Below, piece by piece: positions 31,193 to 40,486 of a stretch of DNA of 64,000 bases (position 1 is the stretch's first letter; every line of letters begins with the position of its first letter). Both the position numbers and the translations under genes were made by a program. The notes under the pieces were generated by a model. The model was given only the letters and a program-made list of their open reading frames with translations, was not told the DNA's origin and made no database searches. The stretch comes from Actinomyces massiliensis 4401292 (GTDB taxonomy: Bacteria > Actinomycetota > Actinomycetes > Actinomycetales > Actinomycetaceae): positions 348,304-412,303 of the forward strand of contig NZ_JH711482.1 of the NCBI RefSeq assembly GCF_000269805.1, in the 5' to 3' direction.

Positions 31193-34039
31193 TCAGGCGT
31201 GGGCGCGCTTCAACATGGGGGCCAGGAAGCGACCGGTATAGGACTCCTCGGTCTGAGCGATCTTCTCGGGCGTGCCCGTGGCGACCACCGTGCCGCCTCC
31301 TCTGCCGCCTTCCGGCCCCATGTCGATGACCCAGTCGGCGTTGGCGATGACATCAAGGTTGTGCTCGATGACGATCACGGAATTTCCCTTGGCGACCAGT
31401 CCCTGGAGTACCCCGAGCAGCTTGCGGATGTCTTCGAAGTGCAGGCCGGTTGTCGGCTCGTCGAGTACATAGATGGTCCTTCCGGTGGACCGTCGCTGGA
31501 GCTCGGTGGCGAGCTTGACGCGTTGTGCCTCCCCGCCCGACAGGGTGGTGGCGGCCTGGCCGAGGCGCACATAGCCCAGACCGACCTCCACCAGCGTGTT
31601 GAGGTGACGGGCGATGATCGGGGTGGCGGCGAAGAAGTCGGCGGCCTGGCGGATCGTCATGTCCAGGACATCCGCGACCGTCTTGTCCTTGTAGCGGATC
31701 TCGAGGGTCTCCCGGTTGTAGCGCGCGCCGTTGCAGATCTCGCAGGGGACGTAGACGTCGGGCAGGAAGTTCATCTCGATTTTGAGCGTGCCGTCGCCCT
31801 TGCAGGCTTCGCAGCGTCCGCCCTTGACATTGAAGGAGAAGCGCCCGGGAGTGTATCCACGAACCTTGGACTCGGGTACCGCGGCGAAGATCTTGCGAAT
31901 GTGGTCCCACACGCCTGTGTAGGTCGCGGGGTTGGAACGCGGTGTACGTCCGATCGGCGATTGGTCGACGTGGACGACTTTGTCGAGATTGTCCAAGCCG
32001 CGCACGGTTTTATGGCGCCCCGGTACGCCACGGGCGCCATTGAGCCGATTGGCCAGGACCTGGTAGAGGATCGCATTGACCAGAGAGGATTTTCCCGAGC
32101 CGGAGACTCCGGTGACCGCGGTGAACACTCCGAGCGGGAAGGTGGCGGTGATGTCCTTGAGGTTGTTCTCACGCGCTCCGACGACGGTCAGTTCGCGGCC
32201 CTTGGACGGCTTGCGGCGGGTGGCTGGAATCTCGATGACACGGCGCCCGGCCAGGTAGTCGCCGGTGACCGAGCCGGAGGCGTCGGACAGGCCCTCCACC
32301 GCTCCGGAGTAGACGATCTCCCCGCCCCGCTCCCCCGCGCCCGGACCGATGTCCACAATCCAGTCGGCGGAGCGGATGGTGTCCTCATCATGCTCGACGA
32401 CGATAAGGGTGTTGCCCAGGTCGCGCAGACGCTCCAAGGTCTCGATGAGGCGGGCGTTGTCGCGCTGGTGCAGTCCGATACTCGGCTCGTCCAGAACGTA
32501 GAGCACACCGACAAGACCGGAGCCGATCTGAGTGGCCAGACGGATGCGCTGCGCCTCTCCTCCCGACAGCGTGGCGGCCCCTCGGGACAGACTGAGGTAG
32601 TCAAGGCCGACGTCCACTAGGAACCCGAGGCGGGCGTTGATCTCCGCCAGCACGCTGCCGGCGATCTTCGCCGCCTGGCCGGTCAGTTTCAGATCTCGCA
32701 GAGTCTCGCGCGCCTCGCCGACGGGCAGATCGCACAATTGCGCGATCGAGCGGTCCCCCACGCGTACGGCCAGTACCTCGGGCTTGAGTCTGGCACCGTG
32801 GCAGGCCGGGCAGGGCACCTCGCGCATGTATCCCTGATAGCGCTCTTTGGACCATTCGGATTCGGTTTCGTCGTGCTTGCGCATGACGTAGTCGAGCACG
32901 CCCTCGAATCCGGTGGAGTAGATGCGCTCGCGTCCCCATCGGTTGCGGTACCTGACCTGAACCTCGTAGTCCTTGCCGCGCAGGATCGCGTCCTTGGCGC
33001 GTTGGGGCAGCGCCCGCCAGGGAGTGTTGACGTCGAAGGACAGCTCCTCGCCCAGGGCCTTGAGCTGGCGGGTGAAGTACTTCTGGTGGCCGGTCCACGG
33101 GGCGATGGCGCCCTCGGCGAGGGTGAGCTCCTCGTCGGGGACGACGAGCTCGGGATCGACCTCCAGCCGGGAGCCGATTCCCGTGCACACGGGGCAGGCG
33201 CCGTAGGGGGCGTTGAAGGAGAAGGTGCGGGGCTCCATCTCGTCGAGTTGCAGGGGGTGCTCATTGGGGCAGGCGCGCTTCTCGGAGAAGCGCCGCATCC
33301 GCGCCGGATCGCCCGCGTCGAGGTCGACCAGGTCGATGAGGACCAGCCCGTCGGCCAGCTTCAGGGCGGTCTCGACTGAGTCGGTCAAACGCTGACGCAT
33401 GCCCTCACGCACCACGAGACGGTCGACGACCACCTCGATGTCGTGCTTGAGCTTCTTGTTGAGCTCGGGGACTTCACCCAGACGATGGGTTTCGCCGTCT
33501 ACGCGCACGCGGGAGAAACCGCGGCCCTGGAGTTCAGTGAGCAGCTCGGAGTACTCGCCCTTGCGTCCCCGCACCACCGGTGCCAGGACCTGGAAGCGGG
33601 TGCCCTCGTCCATGGAGCGGACCTGGTCGACGATCTGCTGGGGTGTCTGGGAGGCGACGACGGCATCGCACGTCGGACAGTGCTGAACCCCGGCACGGGA
33701 ATAGAGCAGACGCAGGTAGTCGTAGACCTCGGTGACGGTCCCCACTGTTGAGCGGGGATTTCGGGAGGTGGACTTCTGGTCGATGGAGACCGCCGGAGAC
33801 AGGCCCTCGATGAAATCGACGTCGGGCTTGTCCATCTGGCCGAGGAATTGACGGGCGTAGGAGGACAGGGATTCGACGTAGCGGCGCTGCCCCTCGGCGA
33901 AGATCGTGTCGAAGGCCAGCGATGACTTCCCGGAGCCGGACAGGCCGGTGAAGACAATCATCTGATTGCGCGGGAGGTCGAGACTGACCCCTTTGAGATT
34001 ATGCTCGCGGGCGCCACGGATGATGAGAGAGTCGTTCAC
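31193..34039 (-). CDS. uvrA: Excinuclease ABC subunit A
   Basis: UvrA is the damage-sensing ABC ATPase of nucleotide excision repair. Two ATPase modules are visible, with Walker [14 protein letters not shown] at the N-terminus and [12 protein letters not shown] in the second half. Zinc-module cysteines include CPACHGARL and [10 protein letters not shown] with [13 protein letters not shown] signatures LSGGEAQR occur twice. GTG 34039 (948 residues) was chosen because family members begin at this point ([17 protein letters not shown]); ATG 34072 is an alternative and would abut the LexA box. Its 3' end converges with pdxR. Confidence 0.95.
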   Translation of the reverse strand: MNDSLIIRGAREHNLKGVSLDLPRNQMIVFTGLSGSGKSSLAFDTIFAEGQRRYVESLSSYARQFLGQMDKPDVDFIEGLSPAVSIDQKSTSRNPRSTVGTVTEVYDYLRLLYSRAGVQHCPTCDAVVASQTPQQIVDQVRSMDEGTRFQVLAPVVRGRKGEYSELLTELQGRGFSRVRVDGETHRLGEVPELNKKLKHDIEVVVDRLVVREGMRQRLTDSVETALKLADGLVLIDLVDLDAGDPARMRRFSEKRACPNEHPLQLDEMEPRTFSFNAPYGACPVCTGIGSRLEVDPELVVPDEELTLAEGAIAPWTGHQKYFTRQLKALGEELSFDVNTPWRALPQRAKDAILRGKDYEVQVRYRNRWGRERIYSTGFEGVLDYVMRKHDETESEWSKERYQGYMREVPCPACHGARLKPEVLAVRVGDRSIAQLCDLPVGEARETLRDLKLTGQAAKIAGSVLAEINARLGFLVDVGLDYLSLSRGAATLSGGEAQRIRLATQIGSGLVGVLYVLDEPSIGLHQRDNARLIETLERLRDLGNTLIVVEHDEDTIRSADWIVDIGPGAGERGGEIVYSGAVEGLSDASGSVTGDYLAGRRVIEIPATRRKPSKGRELTVVGARENNLKDITATFPLGVFTAVTGVSGSGKSSLVNAILYQVLANRLNGARGVPGRHKTVRGLDNLDKVVHVDQSPIGRTPRSNPATYTGVWDHIRKIFAAVPESKVRGYTPGRFSFNVKGGRCEACKGDGTLKIEMNFLPDVYVPCEICNGARYNRETLEIRYKDKTVADVLDMTIRQAADFFAATPIIARHLNTLVEVGLGYVRLGQAATTLSGGEAQRVKLATELQRRSTGRTIYVLDEPTTGLHFEDIRKLLGVLQGLVAKGNSVIVIEHNLDVIANADWVIDMGPEGGRGGGTVVATGTPEKIAQTEESYTGRFLAPMLKRAHA

Positions 34040-34071
34040 GAGGCTCGAGTCTAGGAGCGACGAAGGTCGCA

Positions 34072-34087
34072 TCAAACATCTGTTCGA
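34072..34087. promoter_or_regulatory. LexA (SOS) box upstream of uvrA
   Basis: On the minus strand the site reads TCGAAC-AGAT-GTTTGA, matching the actinobacterial SOS box TCGAACNNNNGTTCGA except for one base. It lies 33 bases before the preferred uvrA start and 70 bases before the divergent YciI-family gene. Confidence 0.7.
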
Positions 34088-34156
34088 TGCGCGGTGGCGA
34101 GGGATTGCCCACTTGTCGGGCGCCCATGATCCGGTTGAGGTCGCTAGGCTCGACGC

Positions 34157-34441
34157 ATGAGCAAGATCTATGCCGTCGAGTATCACTACGTCACCGATCG
34201 TGATGAGGAGATGGCCGAGCTCCGTCCCTCGCACCGCGCCTTCAACGGCGCTCTGGCTGACAGAGGCCTGCTACTCGCTGCGGGCCCCTATGTGGGCACG
34301 CACGACGCGCTCATCGTGGTGCGCGCCGATGATGAGGCGGGCGCGCTGAGCCTGCTTGAGGATGACCCGTTCCACAAGGCGGGCTTCATCGCCGAGCGCG
34401 TCCCCCGCGAATGGAACCCTGTGATCGGCCTCCTGGCCTGA
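34157..34441 (+). CDS. YciI-family protein
   Basis: A 94-residue protein of the YciI/YCII ferredoxin-like fold. Typical features are the His in [22 protein letters not shown] and the second half [14 protein letters not shown], where the conserved Asp and His lie in DPFHKAG. Biochemical function is unknown for most members; some are dehydrochlorinase-like. It is divergent from uvrA and shares the SOS-box region with it, so it might also respond to damage, but that is speculation. Confidence 0.88.
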   Translation: MSKIYAVEYHYVTDRDEEMAELRPSHRAFNGALADRGLLLAAGPYVGTHDALIVVRADDEAGALSLLEDDPFHKAGFIAERVPREWNPVIGLLA

Positions 34442-34896
34442 GCGGGCGCCAGGGCCAATCGCGCTCGAGAACGGTGCCTGCGTCCCTCAACGCGGCTCTA
34501 TCCCCGATGACGAGGCCCCGACCCTCGTGATCCGCCCCGAAGCCGCGTTGGCGGTGCAAGCCCTCGTCCATGACGATGCTCACGCACCTTCGAGTGTCCC
34601 GCCCCAGCCCGGTGCTCCGGAGACAGCCCGGCTCTGGCGTCGACACGGCGCATTGAGCGCGCCAGGTGTCCAAAACGGAGGAGATCAGCCCGGGCACCAT
34701 GCAGCGCGACACTGAAGCACACCGAAATCACACCGAAAACACCAGGTCATCGCACGGTTTCCTGGAGACACCCACGTCATCGAGGCTTTAATCCCCTCCG
34801 TTTTGGACACACCCGGCCCAACAAGCCCCGCCAATCGCTTCCCCTCGAGAACGACGCCTAGAGGCCCACGTAGAGGCCCATGAGTAAGCCTCAGAG
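34442..34896. other. Intergenic region with a long inverted repeat
   Basis: No supported gene was found. The first 220 bases carry short frames on both strands without motifs. The rest is dominated by a 16-bp inverted repeat (34666-34681 with 34795-34810), listed separately, whose interior is poor in coding signal. The decayed Imm33-type gene begins immediately to the right. Confidence 0.5.
34666..34810. repeat. 16-bp perfect inverted repeat flanking 113 bases
   Basis: GTGTCCAAAACGGAGG (34666-34681) recurs as its exact complement at 34795-34810. The interior of 113 bases contains no gene. It could be a small non-autonomous element or a pair of regulator or recombinase sites. No flanking target duplication was recognised and no other copy was noticed in the window. 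Confidence 0.6.
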
Positions 34897-35260
34897 TCAC
34901 TCGGAGCGCATGGCCGGGGGTACGTAGGAGTTCTCCATGGGGATCTCGCGGCCGGTCGGCGTGTCGAAAATATGAATGCCCTGTTCGTCACGGACTATTT
35001 GCAGATCAGACCCGAGGCATATCCCAGATGCCGATAAGGGCGGGTTCAATGGCGCATAGGTCATTGAAGTCCACGATCTGCCAATTCGAAGAGTCGTTGA
35101 GGTAGTCCGAGGTGTCGATGTGACTCATGATCTGCCAGCCGTTGTCCGCAGGAACCTGCGACTCGCCCCGCACCATCCAACGCACCAGCCCCTTCTGCTC
35201 GATGACATTGCGAGTGGCCAGGCAGGCCCCGGCCTTGGGGATGAATTCAATGTGCTCCAT
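34897..35260 (-). pseudogene. Frameshifted Imm33/DUF2185-type immunity-like gene
   Basis: The first frame starts at ATG 35260 (HIEFIPKAGACLATRNVI) and runs through DNGWQIMSHIDTSDYL to IWDMPRV and a stop at 35006. A neighbouring frame continues with GSDLQIVRDEQGIHIFDTP and ends at TGA 34897 with NSYVPPAMRSE. DUF2185 proteins read through this junction as a motif close to DxPVGS, so a two-base loss (or one-base gain) near 35010-35016 splits the gene. DUF2185 (Imm33-like) proteins are found among polymorphic-toxin immunity genes. No toxin gene is adjacent. A sequencing error cannot be excluded. Confidence 0.7.
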
Positions 35261-35332
35261 GGAACCTACGCCTTTCTCCGCTTTCTCTGTTAAACGCCTT
35301 GAGAATTTCTCTTATTGCACCCGAATCTCGAA

Positions 35333-35368
35333 TCTCGGGCCACCCATGATCCCATGGATGGCCCGAGA
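35333..35368 (-). terminator. Hairpin terminator after the aldehyde dehydrogenase gene
   Basis: Outer 10-bp stem tctcgggcca/tggcccgaga (35333-35342 with 35359-35368), extended inward by ccatg/catgg after one mismatch. It lies 15 bases past the stop at 35384. Confidence 0.7.
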
Positions 35369-35383
35369 CGCGCGCGGCTATGG

Positions 35384-36772
35384 TCAGAACTGACCGTCGA
35401 TGTCCGTCACGGCGATGACTTTCTCGTTGACGAACTCCTTGAGTCCGAGGTCGATGAGCTCACGACCGTACCCGGATCGCTTCACGCCGCCGAAGGGGAT
35501 GTCTGCGGCCACGCCGGTGGGCTGATTGATGTACACCATGCCGGTGTCCAACCGGCGCGCCACGGACTGCGCACGGTGGATATCGGTCGAGAAGACCGAG
35601 CCGCCCAGGCCGAAGGGAGAGGAGTTGGCGATGCGAATGGCGTCATCCTCGTCCTCAGCCCGGAAGATCGAAGAGACTGGGCCGAAGAATTCCGTGTTGG
35701 CCGTCGAGGAGCCAACCGGGATATCCGTCATGATCGTCGGCGGGAAGAAGGCGCCCCGACCGGGAACTGCGCCCACTTCCTCGACGGTGACCCCCGCCTC
35801 GCGGGCCGATTGGACAAGACCGGTCAGCTCATCGACCGCCGACTGCGAGGACAGCGGCGCGAGAGTGGTGCCGGGATCCATCGGATCGCCGGCGACGAGC
35901 TTCGCGACCTCAGTGCGATACTTCTCGACGAATTCCTCGTAGAGAGGCGCAACAACAATGATCCGCTTGGACGAGCAGCAGACCTGGCCGCAGTTCCAGT
36001 GACGGCCGAAAACCGCCCACGACACGGCCTTGTCCACGTCGGCGTCCTCCAGGACGATGAATGCGTCCGCTCCGCCCAGCTCCAGAGTGGACTTCTTGAG
36101 GTTCTTCGCGGCGACCGTCGCGACCGCTGCTCCAGCGCCCTCGGAGCCGGTGAACGCCGCTCCCCGGACGCGGGCGTCGCCGAGAATCCGCTCCGAGGCC
36201 TCATAGGAGGCGAAGACGTTGACGATCAGGCCCTCAGTGCCACTGGCCTGGGCGAAGAGCCGCTCCATCAGCAGGGCCGACTGCGGCACGTTGGAGGCAT
36301 GCTTCAGGATCAGGGTGTTACCGGCCGCCAGCTGGGGAGCTCCGATGCGAACCACCTGATAGAAGGGGAAGTTCCAGGGCTCGACGGCGTACAGGACGCC
36401 CTGGGGCTCGGCGATGAGTTGGACGTCGGTATCGCCGTATCCCGTCGCGGACAAGAACCGGGGCGTCAGCTGCTCGGCCGCATTGCGCACGTAGTAGCGC
36501 AGAATATCGACGCACAGGGCCACCTCGGCTTCGGCCTCCCCGATGAGCTTGCCCATCTCGAGGGTGAGTGTTTCGGCGTACTCGCGGCTTGAGGCCTCCA
36601 GCAGATCCGCGGCCTTGGCGAGGATCTTGAGACGCTCGGGCACGGGCTCCTTCCTCCAGGTGCGGAACGCGGAGTCGGCTTTGGCGATAGCGGCATCGAC
36701 CTCGGCCTCGGTCGCAGTCGCGAAGGTCTTGACGACCTCTCCGGTATACGGGTTCGTAGTCTGATAGGCCAT
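35384..36772 (-). CDS. NAD(P)-dependent succinate-semialdehyde dehydrogenase-type enzyme
   Basis: A 462-residue aldehyde dehydrogenase. The catalytic Glu is in LELGGADAFIVLEDAD, the nucleophilic Cys in WNCGQVCCSSKR, and the cofactor-binding region is VEPWNFPFYQV with LKHASNVPQSA. Sequence type is closest to the short SSADH/GabD-like group, which oxidises succinate semialdehyde. No gabT is adjacent, so the physiological substrate is uncertain. The gene appears monocistronic, with a terminator on its 3' side and a gap of about 120 bases to the P-type ATPase. Confidence 0.88.
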   Translation of the reverse strand: MAYQTTNPYTGEVVKTFATATEAEVDAAIAKADSAFRTWRKEPVPERLKILAKAADLLEASSREYAETLTLEMGKLIGEAEAEVALCVDILRYYVRNAAEQLTPRFLSATGYGDTDVQLIAEPQGVLYAVEPWNFPFYQVVRIGAPQLAAGNTLILKHASNVPQSALLMERLFAQASGTEGLIVNVFASYEASERILGDARVRGAAFTGSEGAGAAVATVAAKNLKKSTLELGGADAFIVLEDADVDKAVSWAVFGRHWNCGQVCCSSKRIIVVAPLYEEFVEKYRTEVAKLVAGDPMDPGTTLAPLSSQSAVDELTGLVQSAREAGVTVEEVGAVPGRGAFFPPTIMTDIPVGSSTANTEFFGPVSSIFRAEDEDDAIRIANSSPFGLGGSVFSTDIHRAQSVARRLDTGMVYINQPTGVAADIPFGGVKRSGYGRELIDLGLKEFVNEKVIAVTDIDGQF

Positions 36773-36893
36773 GGATCTTCTCCTTCGAGGATCTATGAGG
36801 TGGGGTCCTCCCCCAACCTATGCCGCTGATCCCGCCTCTGTCCGGAAAATGACGTCCTCAACTCGACTTCTGTGGTCCTGAGGATCGGTGCCG

Positions 36894-39467
36894 TCAATCG
36901 CGAGGCTCGGCACCCACCAGGCGTCGGCGCACGAGATGCACGATTTCGATCCCGAGCACAGCCGCACTACCGGCCACCACAATGGTCAGCCAGGTACCCG
37001 GATCCGGCCATGCCAGGACGAAGAACTCCCGCACTCCTGGTATGAGCACTCCCAGCACCGCCGCCCCTGCCATGAGGAGGACGAGGCCGAGTCGCCACCC
37101 CAGCAGGGGTCTGGCGGTCAGGGTGAGAAGCGACAAGCCCGAGACGACCAGCACCAGGGTGGCGGCGGTGGTGACCTGGGCCTGTTCGGCTCCCTCCAGG
37201 GCGAGCCACTGGCGCGCTGCAAGGGTCATGATTCCGGCGACCAGACCGGCCGGAACGGCGAGGGCGAGTACTCGGCGCAGAAAACCGGATCGGTAGCGCC
37301 GATCGTTGGGCGCCAGAGCCAGTGCGAATGCGGGAATACCGATCGTCAGGGAGGACACGATGGTGAGCTGTCGCGGCAGGAACGGGTAGCCGATCGCAGT
37401 GATGGCCACGACGAAGGCGATGAGCGAGGCGTAGATCGTCTTGGCCAGGAACAAAGAGGCGATCCGTTCGGTATTGGCCATGACCCGGCGTCCTTCGGCG
37501 ACCACGCCGGGAAGCGCGGAGAACTCGCCGGACAGCAGGACCATGCGGGCAACGGCCTTGGTCGCGGGGGCGCCGTTGCCCATGGCGATACCCAGGTCGG
37601 CGTCCTTGAGGGCGAGGGAGTCGTTGACGCCGTCACCGGTCATGGCCACGGTGTGTCCTCGGCTTTGCAGCGCTTGGACGAGGGCGCGCTTCTGCTCCGG
37701 GACCACGCGTCCGAGTACCTGCGCGCCTTCGACGGCCTCGGCGAGCGCGTCCAGCGCGGTGGAATCGGTGGCCTCGGTGGGCAGTTCGCGCGCGTCGAGA
37801 GCCGTCGGCGCGCCTCCGCTCGGGGAGACCACTCCGGCATCGGCGGCGACTGCGGCCACAGTGGTCGGGTTGTCGCCGCTGATGATCTTGACATCAACTC
37901 CCTGGGCTCGGAAATAGGCCAGGGTCTGTGCGGCGTCCGGGCGGATCTGCTCGGAGAGCACCACCAGCCCGACTGCATGTCTGCCCTCCGGCAACTGCGC
38001 TTCGCCGTCGTCGTCCCGGCGGCAGGACTGCTGCGCACGGGCGATGGCGACGACGCGAACGCCGCCGGTGCTCAATCTCTGGGCGTGGGCCAGAAGCTCC
38101 GGGCCGCCATCGGCGCCGGCGAAGAGGATCTCGGGCGCGCCCATGAGCCAGGTCTCCTCATCCAGCACGGCGGCTGACCACTTGCGTCGTGAGGAGAAGG
38201 CGATGGTGTCGTGGACACGGGGCTCGACGGACTCTGGGCCGGGCAGAGCGGTCCCATCGGTGGATGGACCTACGAGCCCTTCACGCACCGCCTTGGCGGT
38301 CGCATTGGGATCGGCGCCGCCTGTCAGGGCCAGCAGAGGCTCGCGCAGCGCCGTCGTGGCATCCACCAGCCCGCCCGCTCCGTCATCGGCCAACACATCG
38401 GTCAGGGCGATTCGACCGGTGGTGAGCGTGCCGGTCTTATCGAGGCAAAGGGTGTCGACCCGCGCGAGGACCTCGACGGCGGGCAGCTCCTGGACGAGCA
38501 CCCGGCGGCGGGCCAGGGTCAGCGAGGCGGTGGCGAAATTGACGCTCGTGAGAAGGACGAGCCCCTGAGGAACCATGCCGACCACACCGGCGACGGAGGC
38601 CACCAGAGCGGTGCGCCACTGCCCCATGGCCGCGCCGGCGGAATCGGCTGCACTGGCAGCATTGGCAGCGCTGGAAGCACTGATGGCCGTGCCGTGCATC
38701 TGCGACCAGAGCAGCAGCAGCGCCACGGGCACGATCACCCAGGAGATCCATCGGAGTACCCGATTGGTGCCGACCTGAAGCTCGGAGGTCACGACCGAGT
38801 AGCGACGGGCCTCTCGGGCCAACCGGTTCGCGTAGGAAGCGGCCCCCACGGCGGTGGCCCTCGCCAGGGCGGTGCCCGCAGTCACCGTGGTTCCGGACAG
38901 GACGCGGTCGCCGGTGCGCGGGCGCACGGGATCGGATTCGCCGGTGAGGATGGACTCGTCGACCTCGAGCCCTTCCGCGTCGAGAACGGTGGCATCGGCC
39001 GGCACCTGTTCGCCGCTGCGCAGTCGCAGCACGTCGTCCAGGACGACATCGGCCACGGCGAGATCGATCTCGCGCCCATCGCGCACGACGCATGCGGTCG
39101 GAGCATCCAGGAAAGCGAGGCGATCGAGCGCGCGCTTGGCGCGCACCTCCGCGATGGTACCCGTGGCGGTATTGAGGATCAGGACGAAGCCGAACAGGGC
39201 GTCGGCCCAATGGCCCACCGTGAGCACGATGATGAGGGCCGTGGCGAGGATGGCGTTGAAGATCGTGAAGATATTGGCGCGCAGGATGGCGGTCGTGGAA
39301 CGGGAGGTGCGCACCCTGTAGGCGTTGGTGAGGCCGTCGCGCACGCGTGCGGCGACTTCGACGGCCGAGAGCCCCGTGTATTCCTGGAGGGCTTTTGTCT
39401 GGGTGCTCGTCTGACTCACCGGGCCAGCATGCCCGGCCTGCTCGCCGGATCCCAATGGGCGCCTCAT
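36894..39467 (-). CDS. CtpE-like cation-translocating P-type ATPase
   Basis: This 857-residue P-type ATPase has the phosphorylation motif DKTGTLTTG, the actuator motif ILTGESDPV, the hinge MTGDGVNDSLALKDADLGIAM and about eight to ten membrane helices. Overall layout and segments such as VQELPAVEVLARVD and LTIGIPAFALALAPNDRRY match mycobacterial CtpE, a calcium-uptake ATPase. No heavy-metal-binding N-domain or CPx motif is present. Its ATG overlaps the stop of the upstream terC (ATGA), so it is translationally coupled into the operon behind the yybP-ykoY riboswitch. That context suggests manganese or calcium as the ion. Confidence 0.9.
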   Translation of the reverse strand: MRRPLGSGEQAGHAGPVSQTSTQTKALQEYTGLSAVEVAARVRDGLTNAYRVRTSRSTTAILRANIFTIFNAILATALIIVLTVGHWADALFGFVLILNTATGTIAEVRAKRALDRLAFLDAPTACVVRDGREIDLAVADVVLDDVLRLRSGEQVPADATVLDAEGLEVDESILTGESDPVRPRTGDRVLSGTTVTAGTALARATAVGAASYANRLAREARRYSVVTSELQVGTNRVLRWISWVIVPVALLLLWSQMHGTAISASSAANAASAADSAGAAMGQWRTALVASVAGVVGMVPQGLVLLTSVNFATASLTLARRRVLVQELPAVEVLARVDTLCLDKTGTLTTGRIALTDVLADDGAGGLVDATTALREPLLALTGGADPNATAKAVREGLVGPSTDGTALPGPESVEPRVHDTIAFSSRRKWSAAVLDEETWLMGAPEILFAGADGGPELLAHAQRLSTGGVRVVAIARAQQSCRRDDDGEAQLPEGRHAVGLVVLSEQIRPDAAQTLAYFRAQGVDVKIISGDNPTTVAAVAADAGVVSPSGGAPTALDARELPTEATDSTALDALAEAVEGAQVLGRVVPEQKRALVQALQSRGHTVAMTGDGVNDSLALKDADLGIAMGNGAPATKAVARMVLLSGEFSALPGVVAEGRRVMANTERIASLFLAKTIYASLIAFVVAITAIGYPFLPRQLTIVSSLTIGIPAFALALAPNDRRYRSGFLRRVLALAVPAGLVAGIMTLAARQWLALEGAEQAQVTTAATLVLVVSGLSLLTLTARPLLGWRLGLVLLMAGAAVLGVLIPGVREFFVLAWPDPGTWLTIVVAGSAAVLGIEIVHLVRRRLVGAEPRD

Positions 39468-40453
39468 CCGGGCCGCCGCGTATGGATGAGGCTCGTCACA
39501 GCCACGAGGAGAAGCGTGACGACGATCAGTCCCAATGAAAACTCAGTGGACGGCTCCGGGACGAACGTGATGGACCTGCCATCGGCGATGAACGGCAGTG
39601 TGTTCTCGTGCAGGGCGTGGTTGATGAGCTTGAGCCCGATGAAACCCAGGATGACGGCCAAACCGTATGGCAGATACACCAGCCGGGACAGCAGGCCGTC
39701 GATGAGGAAGAAGAGCTGGCGCAGCCCGAGCAGCGAGAAGGCCGTGGCGCTGAAAACGAGGAAGGGTTCGGAGGTCAGGCCGAAGATGGCCGGAATCGAG
39801 TCGAAGGCGAACATGAGGTCGGCAGTGCCCAGGGCGATCACGACGATGAGCAGGGGTGTGATCATCGTGCGCCCGGCATGGCGATGGACGAGCTTGTTGC
39901 CGACGAAGCCGTCGGTCGTGGGCAGCAGGCGCCGTACGAAGCGAGTCACTGAATTGTCGACGTAGGCGGTGGGATCCTCTTCGGATTCCTCTCCCCCACG
40001 CGCGTCGAGGACCTGCTTGATGGCCGTGTAGACGAGGAACGCTCCGAAAATGTAGAAGACCCAGCTGAAGTGCTGGACGAGAGTCGCTCCCAGCAGGATG
40101 AAGAACAAGCGCAGGATCAATGCGGTGGCGATACCCAGCAGCAGCGCCTTCTGCTGGAATTCCCGCGGCACGCGGAAGGCGGACAGAATGAGGATGAAGA
40201 CGAAGAGATTGTCAACGCTCAAGGACCACTCGGTGAGCCAGCCCGCATAGAACTGCCCCGCATAGGTCGTGCCGGCGCTTGCCCACACTGCCAGCCCGTA
40301 GACGACGGCCAGAGAGATGTAGCCGAGGGTCCAGCCGGTGGCCTCGCGCATGGATGGCGGATGCGGTTTACGAGCATGACCGATGAAATCGATCATCAGC
40401 AGAGTGACGACGATGACCGCCAGGGCGTACCAGGCCAGAGGGCTGACACTCAT
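39464..40453 (-). CDS. TerC-family membrane protein (second copy)
   Basis: A 329-residue TerC-family protein with seven or more membrane helices. The acidic intramembrane residues of the family are in SVDNLFVFILI and in DLMFAFDSIPAIFGLT. The cytosolic loop holds DARGGEESEEDPTAY. TerC proteins such as Bacillus MeeF/MeeY and E. coli Alx are now linked to manganese export or metalation of secreted enzymes. It is a close paralogue of the gene immediately upstream, indicating a tandem duplication. It follows the first copy by 33 bases and overlaps the ATPase start. Confidence 0.93.
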   Translation of the reverse strand: MSVSPLAWYALAVIVVTLLMIDFIGHARKPHPPSMREATGWTLGYISLAVVYGLAVWASAGTTYAGQFYAGWLTEWSLSVDNLFVFILILSAFRVPREFQQKALLLGIATALILRLFFILLGATLVQHFSWVFYIFGAFLVYTAIKQVLDARGGEESEEDPTAYVDNSVTRFVRRLLPTTDGFVGNKLVHRHAGRTMITPLLIVVIALGTADLMFAFDSIPAIFGLTSEPFLVFSATAFSLLGLRQLFFLIDGLLSRLVYLPYGLAVILGFIGLKLINHALHENTLPFIADGRSITFVPEPSTEFSLGLIVVTLLLVAVTSLIHTRRPG

Positions 40454-40486
40454 GCGCTGATGCTCCTCACAGGTATCACGCCGCGC

